Assembly (NCBI GenBank): GCA_963772805.1 | Contig: CAVYYU010000008.1 | Span: 806,001 to 870,000, forward strand | Origin: Legionella_A sp963772805 | GTDB lineage: Bacteria; Pseudomonadota; Gammaproteobacteria; Legionellales; Legionellaceae | Direction: 5' to 3' | DNA length: 64,000 bases | Shown here: positions 1 through 7,562 of the stretch, piece by piece | Position numbering within the stretch: the first letter of the stretch is position 1 | Layout of the letters: each line of letters opens with the position of its first letter | Position numbers and translations under genes: made by a program | Notes under the pieces: model-generated | What the model was told of the DNA's origin: nothing | The model's input: only the letters and a program-made list of their open reading frames with translations | Databases searched by the model: none

Positions 1-611
1 GCCTTGACCGCACCTGCATAGCCACTTGCGGCGGCAAAGTGAAAAGCGGTTGCACCCTCATTGTCTTTCGCCTCCTTATCAAAGCCTAAGGCGAGTAACG
101 CTTTGACCGCGTTAGGATTACCACTCCACGCGGCATAGTGTAATGCGGTTGCACCCTCCTTGTCTTTCACCTCCTTATCAAAGCCTAAGACGATTAACGC
201 TGCGACCGCGTTGGGATTACCACTAAATGCAGCGTAGTGCAACGCATTGGCGCCATGCGAATCGTTAACATTTTTGAGCAAACCGATGTCGTTAATTACA
301 ATACCCGCTAGTAATAAAAGCTGAACGTGGGTATGTAAATGGATCCTGGATTGTTGAATTTTAAATAACACAAAGTTCCAGTCTATCTTGTCTGGCCAAT
401 TGTTGTATGTATACACATCATCTGTAAACGTTATCCAAGGGTTCTTTTTTTGAAATGCCCGCAATATTGAATTAACGTCGTTTATAGTTGAGCCAACATG
501 TTCTTTGTGCTCATGAAAGCTACCCATCGGGATGGCTGTTGCTAAAGGGTGTTGAAATTCAGATTGTGGCGAGCATTGCTCTGAGTTATCTTTGGCTTCA
601 CGACGAGGCAT
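1..611 (-). CDS. Ankyrin-repeat protein, N-terminal part (runs off window)
   Basis: Reading down from an ATG at 611, the frame stays open to the window edge (about 203 codons). The first ~100 residues match no family I recognise. They are followed by at least three ankyrin repeats of 33 residues with the usual core (G-A-T-A-L-H-Y-A-A, then a variable helix, then A-L-L-A-L-G-F-D-K-E). The 99-bp units are very alike at DNA level, which suggests recent internal duplication. Ankyrin repeats bind proteins, and in Legionella many such genes are Dot/Icm-secreted effectors; secretion is an inference here because the C-terminus lies outside the window. The upstream intergenic region is occupied by the IS pile that starts at 674, so the native promoter may be separated from the gene. 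Confidence 0.85.
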   Translation of the reverse strand, partial: MPRREAKDNSEQCSPQSEFQHPLATAIPMGSFHEHKEHVGSTINDVNSILRAFQKKNPWITFTDDVYTYNNWPDKIDWNFVLFKIQQSRIHLHTHVQLLLLAGIVINDIGLLKNVNDSHGANALHYAAFSGNPNAVAALIVLGFDKEVKDKEGATALHYAAWSGNPNAVKALLALGFDKEAKDNEGATAFHFAAASGYAGAVK

Positions 612-673
612 AGCGCTTAAATCTCTAAATCATACAGGCCCATTATTATACAGTTAGGACTTATTGGCGTCAA

Positions 674-688
674 GTACGAGAGTTTTCC
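674..688. repeat. 15-bp target duplication, left copy (IS1202-like IS)
   Basis: GTACGAGAGTTTTCC lies directly left of the element and is repeated exactly at 2346-2360 directly right of it. Its last ten bases are the terminus of the next IS, so this insertion hit the end of an existing element. Confidence 0.9.
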
Positions 689-761
689 TGTCGGAGCAAA
701 ATAGAAATGTCCCCTTTCGGGCAATTTAGAAATGTCACCTTGTAACATTAATCCCCTCTAA

Positions 762-796
762 AAATATCCCAGGGGTTTGGGGACAGAGTCCCCATT
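762..796. repeat. GC-rich hairpin motif shared with 4979-5010 (inverted)
   Basis: This stretch contains GGGGTTTGGGG and the GGGGACAGAGTCCCC hairpin. The reverse complement of 4979-5010 is nearly the same sequence. The two copies lie in the non-coding ends of different IS elements. Confidence 0.6.
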
Positions 797-863
797 TTAA
801 ATAGCCCTGCGAAGCAGCCATTTTGGTCTTGGCGGCTGAAGATAAACAGCAGCTCAATCCCCT

Positions 864-893
864 CACGGTCATTGCCGTCCCCGGCTGTTCCGT
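864..893. repeat. 30-bp repeat shared with 5074-5103
   Basis: It starts CACGGTCAT and runs through CCGTCCCCGGCTGT. The copy at 5074-5103 is in the same orientation and differs at two positions by eye. Confidence 0.6.
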
Positions 894-914
894 AATTTAA
901 TTATACAATATATT

Positions 915-2240
915 CTAAATTACGCCATTTGTTGGCGTTTTTTGAGCATAAGCTTCTGTTGCTGTTGGATTGATAATGAAATGTCGCCATGGATGATTCG
1001 CTGGTGGCGTATACTTTTTAGCATTATTCCTTATCGTATCTACTTTCGACTCTAGTTGTTTGGCATCAACAATAGCAGCATTAGGTTTTGCTCTCTCATG
1101 GCAGGTGTAATCTAATATTTTTCCTTGGCATACTAAAGTGACTACATCATTTAGATCTTTGCAAACAGTAACCATCGAGTGCTGTAACCTATAGCCTTTT
1201 GTGTTTGTTTTAATTTGATAAATCACATTTTCATAGCTTATTTCTAGATTTTTTGAGATTTTCCGCTCATCTTGGTAGCTCAAAATCAGATTCATCTCTT
1301 CATCCGTTGGCAAATCCTTACGGTGTGCGTTCTCTGAACTTCTGGCTTCCACTGCAAAACGGCTATTGTGATCCTTTATATACGTCGGTAAATACGCATT
1401 AGCAGACTCTATATCGCTGATCCCAAGTAATCGCATCTCTTTCACTAATCGATCCTGCAGTGTCTGATTAGCGCGTTCTACGCGACCTTTCGCTTCAGGG
1501 CTGTGAGCGCAAATCAACTCGATACCCAGTTGGCCTGCTGCACGTCCAAATTGTGTTTCTGTGTCTTCTGAGGCTGTAGGTAGATTAATCCGGAATATAC
1601 CGTGTCGATCACTGTAAGTAGCTAAAGGGATTCCATGCTCAACAATATACTTATGCATTAATTTAAAATAACCAGCGGTTGTTTCAGTGGGTTCAAAGTG
1701 CAGGCTGCATAACTGGCTGGTTGCATCGTCAATAGCGACCAATAAACAACATTTAGGTCCTCGGTCTTCGAACCAGGGGTGAGGAGAGCCATCTATTTGG
1801 GTAAGCTCACCAAAACAATCGCGACGATCTCGCTGAGGATGAATTTGGGCTTGCTTCTGACGATTTGCTTTCCAGAAGCCCCATTCAACCATCCATTGTC
1901 TCAATGTCTCTTTGCTGACTTTAATACCATGTTTTTCATAGAGCTTTTCAGCAGCAAATTTAGGTCCAAAATCATAATAATGCGTTTCTATTAATGTTTT
2001 GATTACTTCTATTTTTTCATCGCTATGCTTCCGATTACTTGGACAGCCTCGCTGTTTTGATTGTAATCCTTCTGCACCATACTGCTTATAGTTCCTTACC
2101 AAACGTTTTATTTGTCTTACCGTCAACCCAAGATGCTGCGCTGCAATCTTCTGCGTTAATCGCTTATCAATTATTTTTTCAATGATGGATAAGCGCTCTA
2201 TCTCCTTTGTGCTCATCGCTAATAACCCCTTTAAGAGCAT
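915..2240 (-). CDS. Transposase, IS1202/ISNCY-like (rve DDE)
   Basis: A 441-residue protein. The N-terminus (residues 10-60) holds two helix-turn-helix segments (K-I-A-A-Q-H-L-G-L-T-V-R-Q-I-K-R). The rve catalytic core carries all three acidic residues: D in T-Q-I-D-G-S, D in Y-S-D-R-H-G and E in G-R-V-E-R-A-N-Q. The length suits an intact enzyme, so the element may still be active. An alternative start at residue 9 (2216) is preceded by AAGGGG; the upstream ATG has GAGGACGGAA before it, so both are possible. It would cut and join the ends at 689 and 2345. Confidence 0.85.
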   Translation of the reverse strand: MLLKGLLAMSTKEIERLSIIEKIIDKRLTQKIAAQHLGLTVRQIKRLVRNYKQYGAEGLQSKQRGCPSNRKHSDEKIEVIKTLIETHYYDFGPKFAAEKLYEKHGIKVSKETLRQWMVEWGFWKANRQKQAQIHPQRDRRDCFGELTQIDGSPHPWFEDRGPKCCLLVAIDDATSQLCSLHFEPTETTAGYFKLMHKYIVEHGIPLATYSDRHGIFRINLPTASEDTETQFGRAAGQLGIELICAHSPEAKGRVERANQTLQDRLVKEMRLLGISDIESANAYLPTYIKDHNSRFAVEARSSENAHRKDLPTDEEMNLILSYQDERKISKNLEISYENVIYQIKTNTKGYRLQHSMVTVCKDLNDVVTLVCQGKILDYTCHERAKPNAAIVDAKQLESKVDTIRNNAKKYTPPANHPWRHFIINPTATEAYAQKTPTNGVI

Positions 2241-2345
2241 TTTCCGTCCTCGATGATATTTGCCTACTTAAAGACTAGATTCACCGAGACCAAAAGGGGA
2301 CATTTCTATTTTGCCCAAAGGGGACATTTCTAAATTGCCGCTACA

Positions 2346-2360
2346 GTACGAGAGTTTTCC
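2346..2360. repeat. 15-bp target duplication, right copy
   Basis: Identical to 674-688. Positions 2351-2360 are also the left end of the next IS. Confidence 0.9.
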
Positions 2361-3747
2361 AAAATGAAATGAGTCTGAAGGAGGGTGCGTGATTCCAAGA
2401 TGAAATGAGTCTGGACAAGCACGGAGTTGTCTTCATGATCGGAGGATGAATACGATCATGAAACTAGATAATCTAAAGACCATAGAACAAATGGAATCAT
2501 TTATAAACGGTAGCCAAGCAATTGCATTTGCTGTTGCATCAAGTAAAGACGAGCGTTACCAGTTTGTGGAACGCGTGTTAAAGCAATACAGATACGCCCG
2601 ACTTAAACGCCGTGATAAAGGGATAGTTATCCAGTTTTTGATGAAGGTAAGTGGTTATTCACGTCAGCAACTAACACGGATGATCCAGCGCTATGTTGAA
2701 GAAGGCGTACTGAAACGTTGCCAGAAGACGGTCAATGGGCTTGAGAAGTTTTATACAGAAGTAGATATTCAGTTATTAGCTGAATTGGATCAACGCCACG
2801 ATACCCCGAATGGCTTTATGATAAAGAAGCTGTGCGAACGCGCCTATCATTGTTTTGATGACATGGCATATGAACGATTATCCTATATTTCTGTTTCTCA
2901 TATTTACAATCTACGAAAGTCCTTGGGTTATAAAAAACACCGTTATCATTATGAAAAAACAAAGAGCACCAAAGGCAGTCATATAGGTGAGCGGCGCAAA
3001 CCCCAAGCAAATGGGAAGCCTGGCTACATTCGCATTGATACAGTCCATCAGGGAAATCTTGATGGCTGCAAGGGTGTTTATCACATTAATGCTGTTGATG
3101 AGGTTACGCAATTTGAAGTCGTTGTGAGTGTTGAAAAGATATCAGAGGCCTATTTGATCCCTGCATTGGAAATTTTGTTGGCCTCGTTTCCATTTAATAT
3201 CATTAACTTTCACTCAGACAATGGTAGCGAATATGTTAATAAAACCGTAGCAAGGCTGCTAGGAAAGCTATTGATTGAATTTACCAAGTCACGCCCAAGA
3301 CAGTCTAACGACAACGCATTAGCTGAAGGGAAAAATGCGGCTGTTGTTCGCAAGGTATTTGGTTATACACATATCCCTCAGCGCTATGCTGAACGGTTAA
3401 ATCAGTTTAATCAAGCAGCCCTAAATCCCTATGTTAATTACCACCGACTTTGTTTATATCCAACGATTATCATTGACTCTAAAGGCAAGCAAAAGAAGAA
3501 ATATGAGTATAAAAATATGATGACGCCCTATGATAAACTTAAATCTCTGCCACAGGCCGAGCAATATCTAAAGGAAGGTCTTACCTTTAAAGATCTGGAT
3601 GACATAGCTAGAGCAATGACTGATAATGAAGCTGCTGATTTTCTGCAGAAACAACAAAGTTTACTATTTAAACATATCCATGAAGACAGCCTAAAAAGAG
3701 CATAATTTGCTCAGCCTTCCAGACTCATTTTGATTTTGGAAAAGACT
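2351..3747 (+). mobile_element. rve-type IS, family not assigned
   Basis: Imperfect inverted ends AGAGTTTTCCAAAAT (left) and AGTCTTTTCCAAAAT (right, inverted) are each followed by AATGAGTCTG, which is repeated again subterminally at about 2403-2413. When the two later insertions are removed, the element is flanked by GTACG on both sides (674-678 and 5184-5188), a 5-bp target duplication. It was the first of three elements to land here. Confidence 0.75.
2458..3705 (+). CDS. IS transposase with integrase (rve) core
   Basis: About 415 residues. An N-terminal helix-turn-helix (S-G-Y-S-R-Q-Q-L-T-R-M-I-Q) is followed by an integrase core with D in R-I-D-T-V-H-Q, D in H-S-D-N-G-S-E-Y and E in A-L-A-E-G-K-N-A, so the DDE triad is present. 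An ATG at 2446 touches the GGAGG at 2441-2445 and cannot use it; the ATG at 2458 lies 12 bases downstream and is the better start. This looks like the integrase-type transposases often filed as IS481-like or unclassified, and I cannot name the family. It is full-length, with no frameshift. Confidence 0.8.
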   Translation: MKLDNLKTIEQMESFINGSQAIAFAVASSKDERYQFVERVLKQYRYARLKRRDKGIVIQFLMKVSGYSRQQLTRMIQRYVEEGVLKRCQKTVNGLEKFYTEVDIQLLAELDQRHDTPNGFMIKKLCERAYHCFDDMAYERLSYISVSHIYNLRKSLGYKKHRYHYEKTKSTKGSHIGERRKPQANGKPGYIRIDTVHQGNLDGCKGVYHINAVDEVTQFEVVVSVEKISEAYLIPALEILLASFPFNIINFHSDNGSEYVNKTVARLLGKLLIEFTKSRPRQSNDNALAEGKNAAVVRKVFGYTHIPQRYAERLNQFNQAALNPYVNYHRLCLYPTIIIDSKGKQKKKYEYKNMMTPYDKLKSLPQAEQYLKEGLTFKDLDDIARAMTDNEAADFLQKQQSLLFKHIHEDSLKRA

Positions 3748-3828
3748 GTATATAGTGGGTCAAGAAATTCAGACCACTAAAGCAGGGTAATTAAGATATA
3801 ATCCTCGCTCATAAACAAGGTTACAATA

Positions 3829-4122
3829 ATGAGCGAAAAGCGTAAAAAATACACTCCAGCAGAAAAGGCGAAAATTGCGCTGGAGGCGATTAAAGCCGAA
3901 CTAACATTAGCACAAATTAGCTCAAAATATGGAGCCCATGCGACTCAAATTAATGCATGGAAAAAACAAGCGTTGGCGCTGTTTCCGGATTTATTTAGTG
4001 ATAAGAACAAATCGGAGACTACTGATTATGAAAACCAACTTGGTGAATTATATGAACAAATTGGCCGTTTAAAAGTAGAAAATGATTTTCTAAAAAAAAA
4101 GTCTGAGGTGTTCAGTGGATGA
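3829..4122 (+). CDS. IS3 OrfA
   Basis: A 97-residue DNA-binding subunit of an IS3 transposase. Residues 8-50 form the helix-turn-helix (K-Y-T-P-A-E-K-A-K-I-A-L-E-A, then I-S-S-K-Y-G-A-H-A-T-Q-I-N-A-W-K). The C-terminus is a leucine-zipper-like coiled coil (L-Y-E-Q-I-G-R-L-K-V-E-N-D-F-L-K-K-K). It ends eight bases inside orfB. A run of nine A at 4092-4100 precedes the overlap, but orfB is in the +1 frame relative to orfA and the -1 frame meets a stop at once, so classical -1 frameshifting does not fit. Transcript slippage or translational coupling would. Confidence 0.85.
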   Translation: MSEKRKKYTPAEKAKIALEAIKAELTLAQISSKYGAHATQINAWKKQALALFPDLFSDKNKSETTDYENQLGELYEQIGRLKVENDFLKKKSEVFSG

Positions 4123-4951
4123 TCGACTCGGCTGGATTGAAACCCGTCATCCCTTGTTATCGGTGCGCCAACAGTGCGAAATACTGGATCTAAGCCGTTC
4201 CAGTGTTTATTATGCACCACGGCCCAAAGTGTTCAGCGATGAGCAGCTGGCATTGCTACGCTTGGTCGATGAAATTTACACGAAATACCCGTTTTTTGGT
4301 ACAAGGCAAATGAGCGATTATATTTCCTTGCATAATCAGCCATGTAAACGCCATGAGACACGATGGGCCTACGAGCACATGGGGTTACACTCACTTGCAC
4401 CAGGCCCGCATACGAGTAAACCGCACCCGGAGCATAAGGTATATCCATATCTGTTACATGACGTCGAGATTGTACGACCATGTCAGGTTTTCAGCACGGA
4501 TATAACCTACATTCGGCTGAAACACGGGTTTGTGTATTTAATCGCCGTCATAGACTGGTACAGCCGTTTTGTGCTGGATTGGCAGCTCAGCATCAATATG
4601 GAGGCTGATTTTTGTGTGGAAACGCTTGAGCGAGTATTGGCTCACTCACGTTGTGATATATTTAACACCGATCAGGGGTCGCAGTTTACAAGCAAGGATT
4701 TCACTGATGTTCTTAAAAAGCATCAGATTGATATCAGCATGGACGGTAAAGGCCGCTGGGCAGACAATATTTTTGTTGAACGTCTATGGCGCTCAACAAA
4801 GTATGAATGCATATACCTACAGGAGTGGGAAAACGTAGTCTCAGTAAGGGATGCGATAAGAGAATACTACCGTTTTTATAATTACGAAAGACCGCACCAA
4901 AGTCTTAACGGGCGAACACCCAGCGAGATTCATAGAAAAATATTACACTAA
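4115..4951 (+). CDS. IS3 OrfB transposase
   Basis: A 278-residue catalytic subunit. It has the HTH_21 segment (residues 40-100) and an rve core with D in F-S-T-D-I-T-Y-I, D in F-N-T-D-Q-G-S-Q-F and E in F-V-E-R-L-W-R-S. It ends in the conserved N-Y-E-R-P-H-Q-S-L-N-G-R-T-P motif. A GTG at 4115 overlaps the orfA stop (4120-4122), which allows coupled re-initiation. Full-length and apparently functional. Confidence 0.87.
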   Translation: MDDRLGWIETRHPLLSVRQQCEILDLSRSSVYYAPRPKVFSDEQLALLRLVDEIYTKYPFFGTRQMSDYISLHNQPCKRHETRWAYEHMGLHSLAPGPHTSKPHPEHKVYPYLLHDVEIVRPCQVFSTDITYIRLKHGFVYLIAVIDWYSRFVLDWQLSINMEADFCVETLERVLAHSRCDIFNTDQGSQFTSKDFTDVLKKHQIDISMDGKGRWADNIFVERLWRSTKYECIYLQEWENVVSVRDAIREYYRFYNYERPHQSLNGRTPSEIHRKILH

Positions 4952-4978
4952 ATGGTGCGCTATCGCGCCGTTGTGTGT

Positions 4979-5010
4979 AATGGGGCTCTGCCCCAAACCC
5001 CAGGATATTT
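4979..5010. repeat. GC-rich motif, inverted copy of 762-796
   Basis: Contains GGGGCTCTGCCCC followed by AAACCCCAGGATATTT. It lies downstream of orfB and could act as a terminator hairpin, but no T-tract follows. Confidence 0.5.
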
Positions 5011-5073
5011 GAAGACGTGATTCGAATAAACAGGGTGTAGGATTCGGGCAACAAAAGCTGCCCGGAATCACGT

Positions 5074-5103
5074 CACGGTCATCGCCGTCCCCGGCTGTGC
5101 CGT
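5074..5103. repeat. 30-bp repeat shared with 864-893
   Basis: Starts CACGGTCAT and ends GTGCCGT. The outer CACGG/CCGTG can pair, so a folded structure is possible. Confidence 0.6.
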
Positions 5104-5188
5104 GGCTTAATGATAATAGAAATTGAGCGAGAAATTATATCTTAACTTTTTGTTAAAATGGTCTAGATTTTGCGCCCGCTATAGTACG

Positions 5189-5411
5189 GATGTAGGCTCC
5201 GAGTTGCCTCATAAAAAATACCCCTTATTGTTGTTCTTCTTTCGGTAACATTCGGCAACGAATCTAAAACCTCCCGTTTTCAGTAACATTATTTATGATA
5301 CAACTTGCGCGCCCTATTTAGCTTGCAAAATGATCTGTATGAATATAAAATATACCAGGAGATCGCGATTAATCCAGATGTGGATGTAGGGATTTTAATA
5401 GGGGCGCAACC
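5189..5411. other. Intergenic region between IS pile and coiled-coil gene
   Basis: No complete gene. From about 5320 a short open frame (reading ...Q-E-I-A-I-N-P-D-V-D-V-G-I-L-I-G-A-Q) ends at the start of the next gene and may be a gene remnant. AGGGG just upstream of 5412 is the likely ribosome binding site for that gene. Confidence 0.4.
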
Positions 5412-6482
5412 ATGTTTATGAATTTATTCAATATAAATAGCGAGTATTTAATAAATCCAGATGAAATTTTGCATTATCTGGAGAGCGCTCAAACCAATAC
5501 TGCACTGCATTATCAGACCGCTCACATTGCTTTCCGCAGAAATAAAGTAAGCCCCAGGGGGGACGTTCCGCCTTCCCTGTTTAGTCAGTTTAACAAATCT
5601 TACGTTCTCCATAGATCCCCATTTAATGCCGAAGGTTATAATTTCACATATTGGATAACAGCTGCTTGCCAACTAATGAAAGATGGCCGAGCACTTAGTC
5701 TTCAGTCAGCATTGGACAAGGCTAGTTTGAAACATAAAACAACACTAGAAAAAACTATTGAACAATTAAAAAATAGAACCCAAAAGTTAGAGCGCTTAGT
5801 TATAGATAGACAGCTTATGTTTCAGAATATTACTAAACTAACAAGACGGGTTGAAACAAATTATCTGCATGCAGAAATACTAAGTAGAGTACAAGACGAC
5901 TCCGTAACAACCCAACTGAAAGCCTTAGAGAAACAACGTGCCATACTCAATAGAACACTCAAGTCGCTGAACAAAGACCTGGTTAAAAAAACTCAACAAA
6001 CTGAAGTCTTTGAGAGCCTTGTCAAAGAGATTAAGACAACTCAAAGGCAGTTAAATTGGCTACAAGTACTCCCTGAAAAAATTTGTGATGAACTATTGAA
6101 ACTATTGCATTGCCAGAAATTCAACCTCAAACTTTGCTGTAAAAATAAAGACTTCATTCCTTGGGAAGAAGATATCAACAGTTTGAGTGAGAGTAAAACA
6201 GCTGATTATCCAGACAGGGTATCTTGTATGCTATTTGGAGAGCCCGGTCCTGCCTATGGCTTCCCATGTTCGCTGTCGAGCAATGATTATAAAAAAGATA
6301 GTAAAGATGAGACCAATGACCAGATAAAACAACCCAAAGCGCTTCGTCCAACAAATAGAAGCATAAAAAATTATAAAACCAAATCCCCATATGTTTCAAA
6401 TTATTATCTATTCACAGTGGACGAGAACGCGAAGGAAAATCTTGAAAATATTAATCCCAGTAAAAAACAAGAATGGAAATGA
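5412..6482 (+). CDS. Unrecognised coiled-coil protein, possible effector
   Basis: A 356-residue protein of no family I recognise. There is no signal peptide and no clear membrane span. Residues ~95-220 are a long charged heptad-rich coiled coil (repeated L-x-x-L/K-x-x-L patterns, K/E/Q-rich). The central region has a cysteine cluster around residues 236-246 (L-H-C, L-K-L-C-C-K) of unclear meaning. The last 70 residues are polar and K/N-rich. Its length, coiled coil and placement among ankyrin genes and IS elements resemble Dot/Icm effector candidates, but this is inference. The frame may be broken near its end: after an A6 run at about 6462 another frame continues for ~37 residues to 6588 with protein-like composition. 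Confidence 0.6.
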   Translation: MFMNLFNINSEYLINPDEILHYLESAQTNTALHYQTAHIAFRRNKVSPRGDVPPSLFSQFNKSYVLHRSPFNAEGYNFTYWITAACQLMKDGRALSLQSALDKASLKHKTTLEKTIEQLKNRTQKLERLVIDRQLMFQNITKLTRRVETNYLHAEILSRVQDDSVTTQLKALEKQRAILNRTLKSLNKDLVKKTQQTEVFESLVKEIKTTQRQLNWLQVLPEKICDELLKLLHCQKFNLKLCCKNKDFIPWEEDINSLSESKTADYPDRVSCMLFGEPGPAYGFPCSLSSNDYKKDSKDETNDQIKQPKALRPTNRSIKNYKTKSPYVSNYYLFTVDENAKENLENINPSKKQEWK

Positions 6483-6588
6483 GACGTTTAATCTCGATTT
6501 ATACTTACTACCGAGCCTGAATGCCGACACAAAACAGATCAAGTGGTTAGCTAACGAACAAATTACGATTCTGTCGCAAAACGTTTGA

Positions 6589-6736
6589 AATAAAAGAAGA
6601 GCATATTTCGGGTGATCTTAGATCCTTTATAAAAGTCAGCATATGACAAAATCAATTCGTAAACCCATGGAGTTGATACACTTTCCTTTTCACCATTATT
6701 CTTACGATGGGCATCAATTGTGGTTATGTCCGTAAA
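6589..6736. other. Short non-coding stretch before IS256
   Basis: Only a 30-codon open frame starting at 6643 (M-T-K-S-I-R-K-P-M-E-L-I) lies here. It ends just before the IS256 terminus. I see no promoter or RNA. Confidence 0.3.
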
Positions 6737-7562
6737 CTGCTGTAAATTCGGGATGACAAATTAGGAATTGAGTCATCGCTAAAATTCGGTACTATTGAGT
6801 TGCGAAACAAAATAACAACCGAGGAGAATAGCGATGACGGATTACAATGTTACCGTAGGAAAAGAGCTGCTGCCAGAACTTTTATCAGGCCAAGATGGCT
6901 TGGCGAAGCTGATTGAAACCGTTTTAAACCAAGTGTTAGAGGCACAAGTGAGTGATTCATTGGGTGCGGAACGTTACGAGCGCTCAGAAGAACGTGTGAG
7001 CTACCGCAATGGTTATCGGGCACGGCAACTGTATACACGGGTTGGCCCTGTTGTCCTACAGGTTCCACAGACACGAGATGGGTCGTTTTCAACCGAGATA
7101 TTTAAACGCTATTAGCGTAGTGAACAAGCCTTTGTGCTGGCTTTGATGGAAATGGTGGTCAATGGCGTATCCACACGCAAAGTCACTAATATTACGGAAG
7201 AGCTTTGTGGTGTTAGCTTTTCTAAATCAACCGTCAGTCAATTGTGTGCAGGGCTCGACCCAAAAGTACGCGTATTTAATGAACGCCGTCTTGATGAGGC
7301 TACATTTCCGTTTATTATGGTTGATGCCACATTTATTAAAAGCCGTGAAGGCGATCGAGTGGTTTCAAGGGCGGTCCTTATCATCTCAGGCATAAGGGAA
7401 GATGGACACCGAGAGATTCTGGGTCTTAAAATTGGTGATACAGAGTGTTAATCAGCACCCCATAGGGACCTTTCCGACCGCAGCATAATGGACCCACCTG
7501 GCATATCAAACTTCAATAACATGTTAGTACAATTTTCTTGATCACAATCAAGGAGAGTACTT

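Larger units (their letters stand above)
689..2345 (-). mobile_element. IS1202/ISNCY-like insertion sequence
   Basis: A 1657-bp element with TGT...ACA ends. Each end carries two copies of an AGAAATGTCCCCTTT-type motif (697-740 and, inverted, 2295-2340), probably transposase binding sites. It is flanked by perfect 15-bp direct repeats. Such long target duplications are unusual for most IS families but are known in the IS1202 group. The only gene is the transposase. About 220 bp at the left end are non-coding and contain a GGGGACAGAGTCCCC hairpin and a 30-bp motif at 864-893 that recurs at 5074-5103. Confidence 0.8.
3751..5183 (+). mobile_element. IS3-family insertion sequence 1
   Basis: Imperfect inverted ends TATAGTGGGTCAAGAAATTC (left) and TATAGCGGGCGCAAAA (right, inverted), each followed by (A)GACCA. 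A GTA direct repeat flanks the element (3748-3750 and 5184-5186), the 3-bp duplication usual for IS3. It landed inside the GTACG duplication of the preceding IS. About 230 bp after orfB are non-coding and hold two repeats shared with the IS1202-like element. Confidence 0.75.

Noticed and set aside
4092..4122. Classical -1 frameshift in the first IS3
   Set aside because: orfB is in the +1 frame and the -1 frame stops at once after the A run, unlike the second IS3 at 22.4 kb where -1 works.
6643..6735. 30-codon ORF before the IS256
   Set aside because: Too short, no clear ribosome binding site and no recognised similarity.
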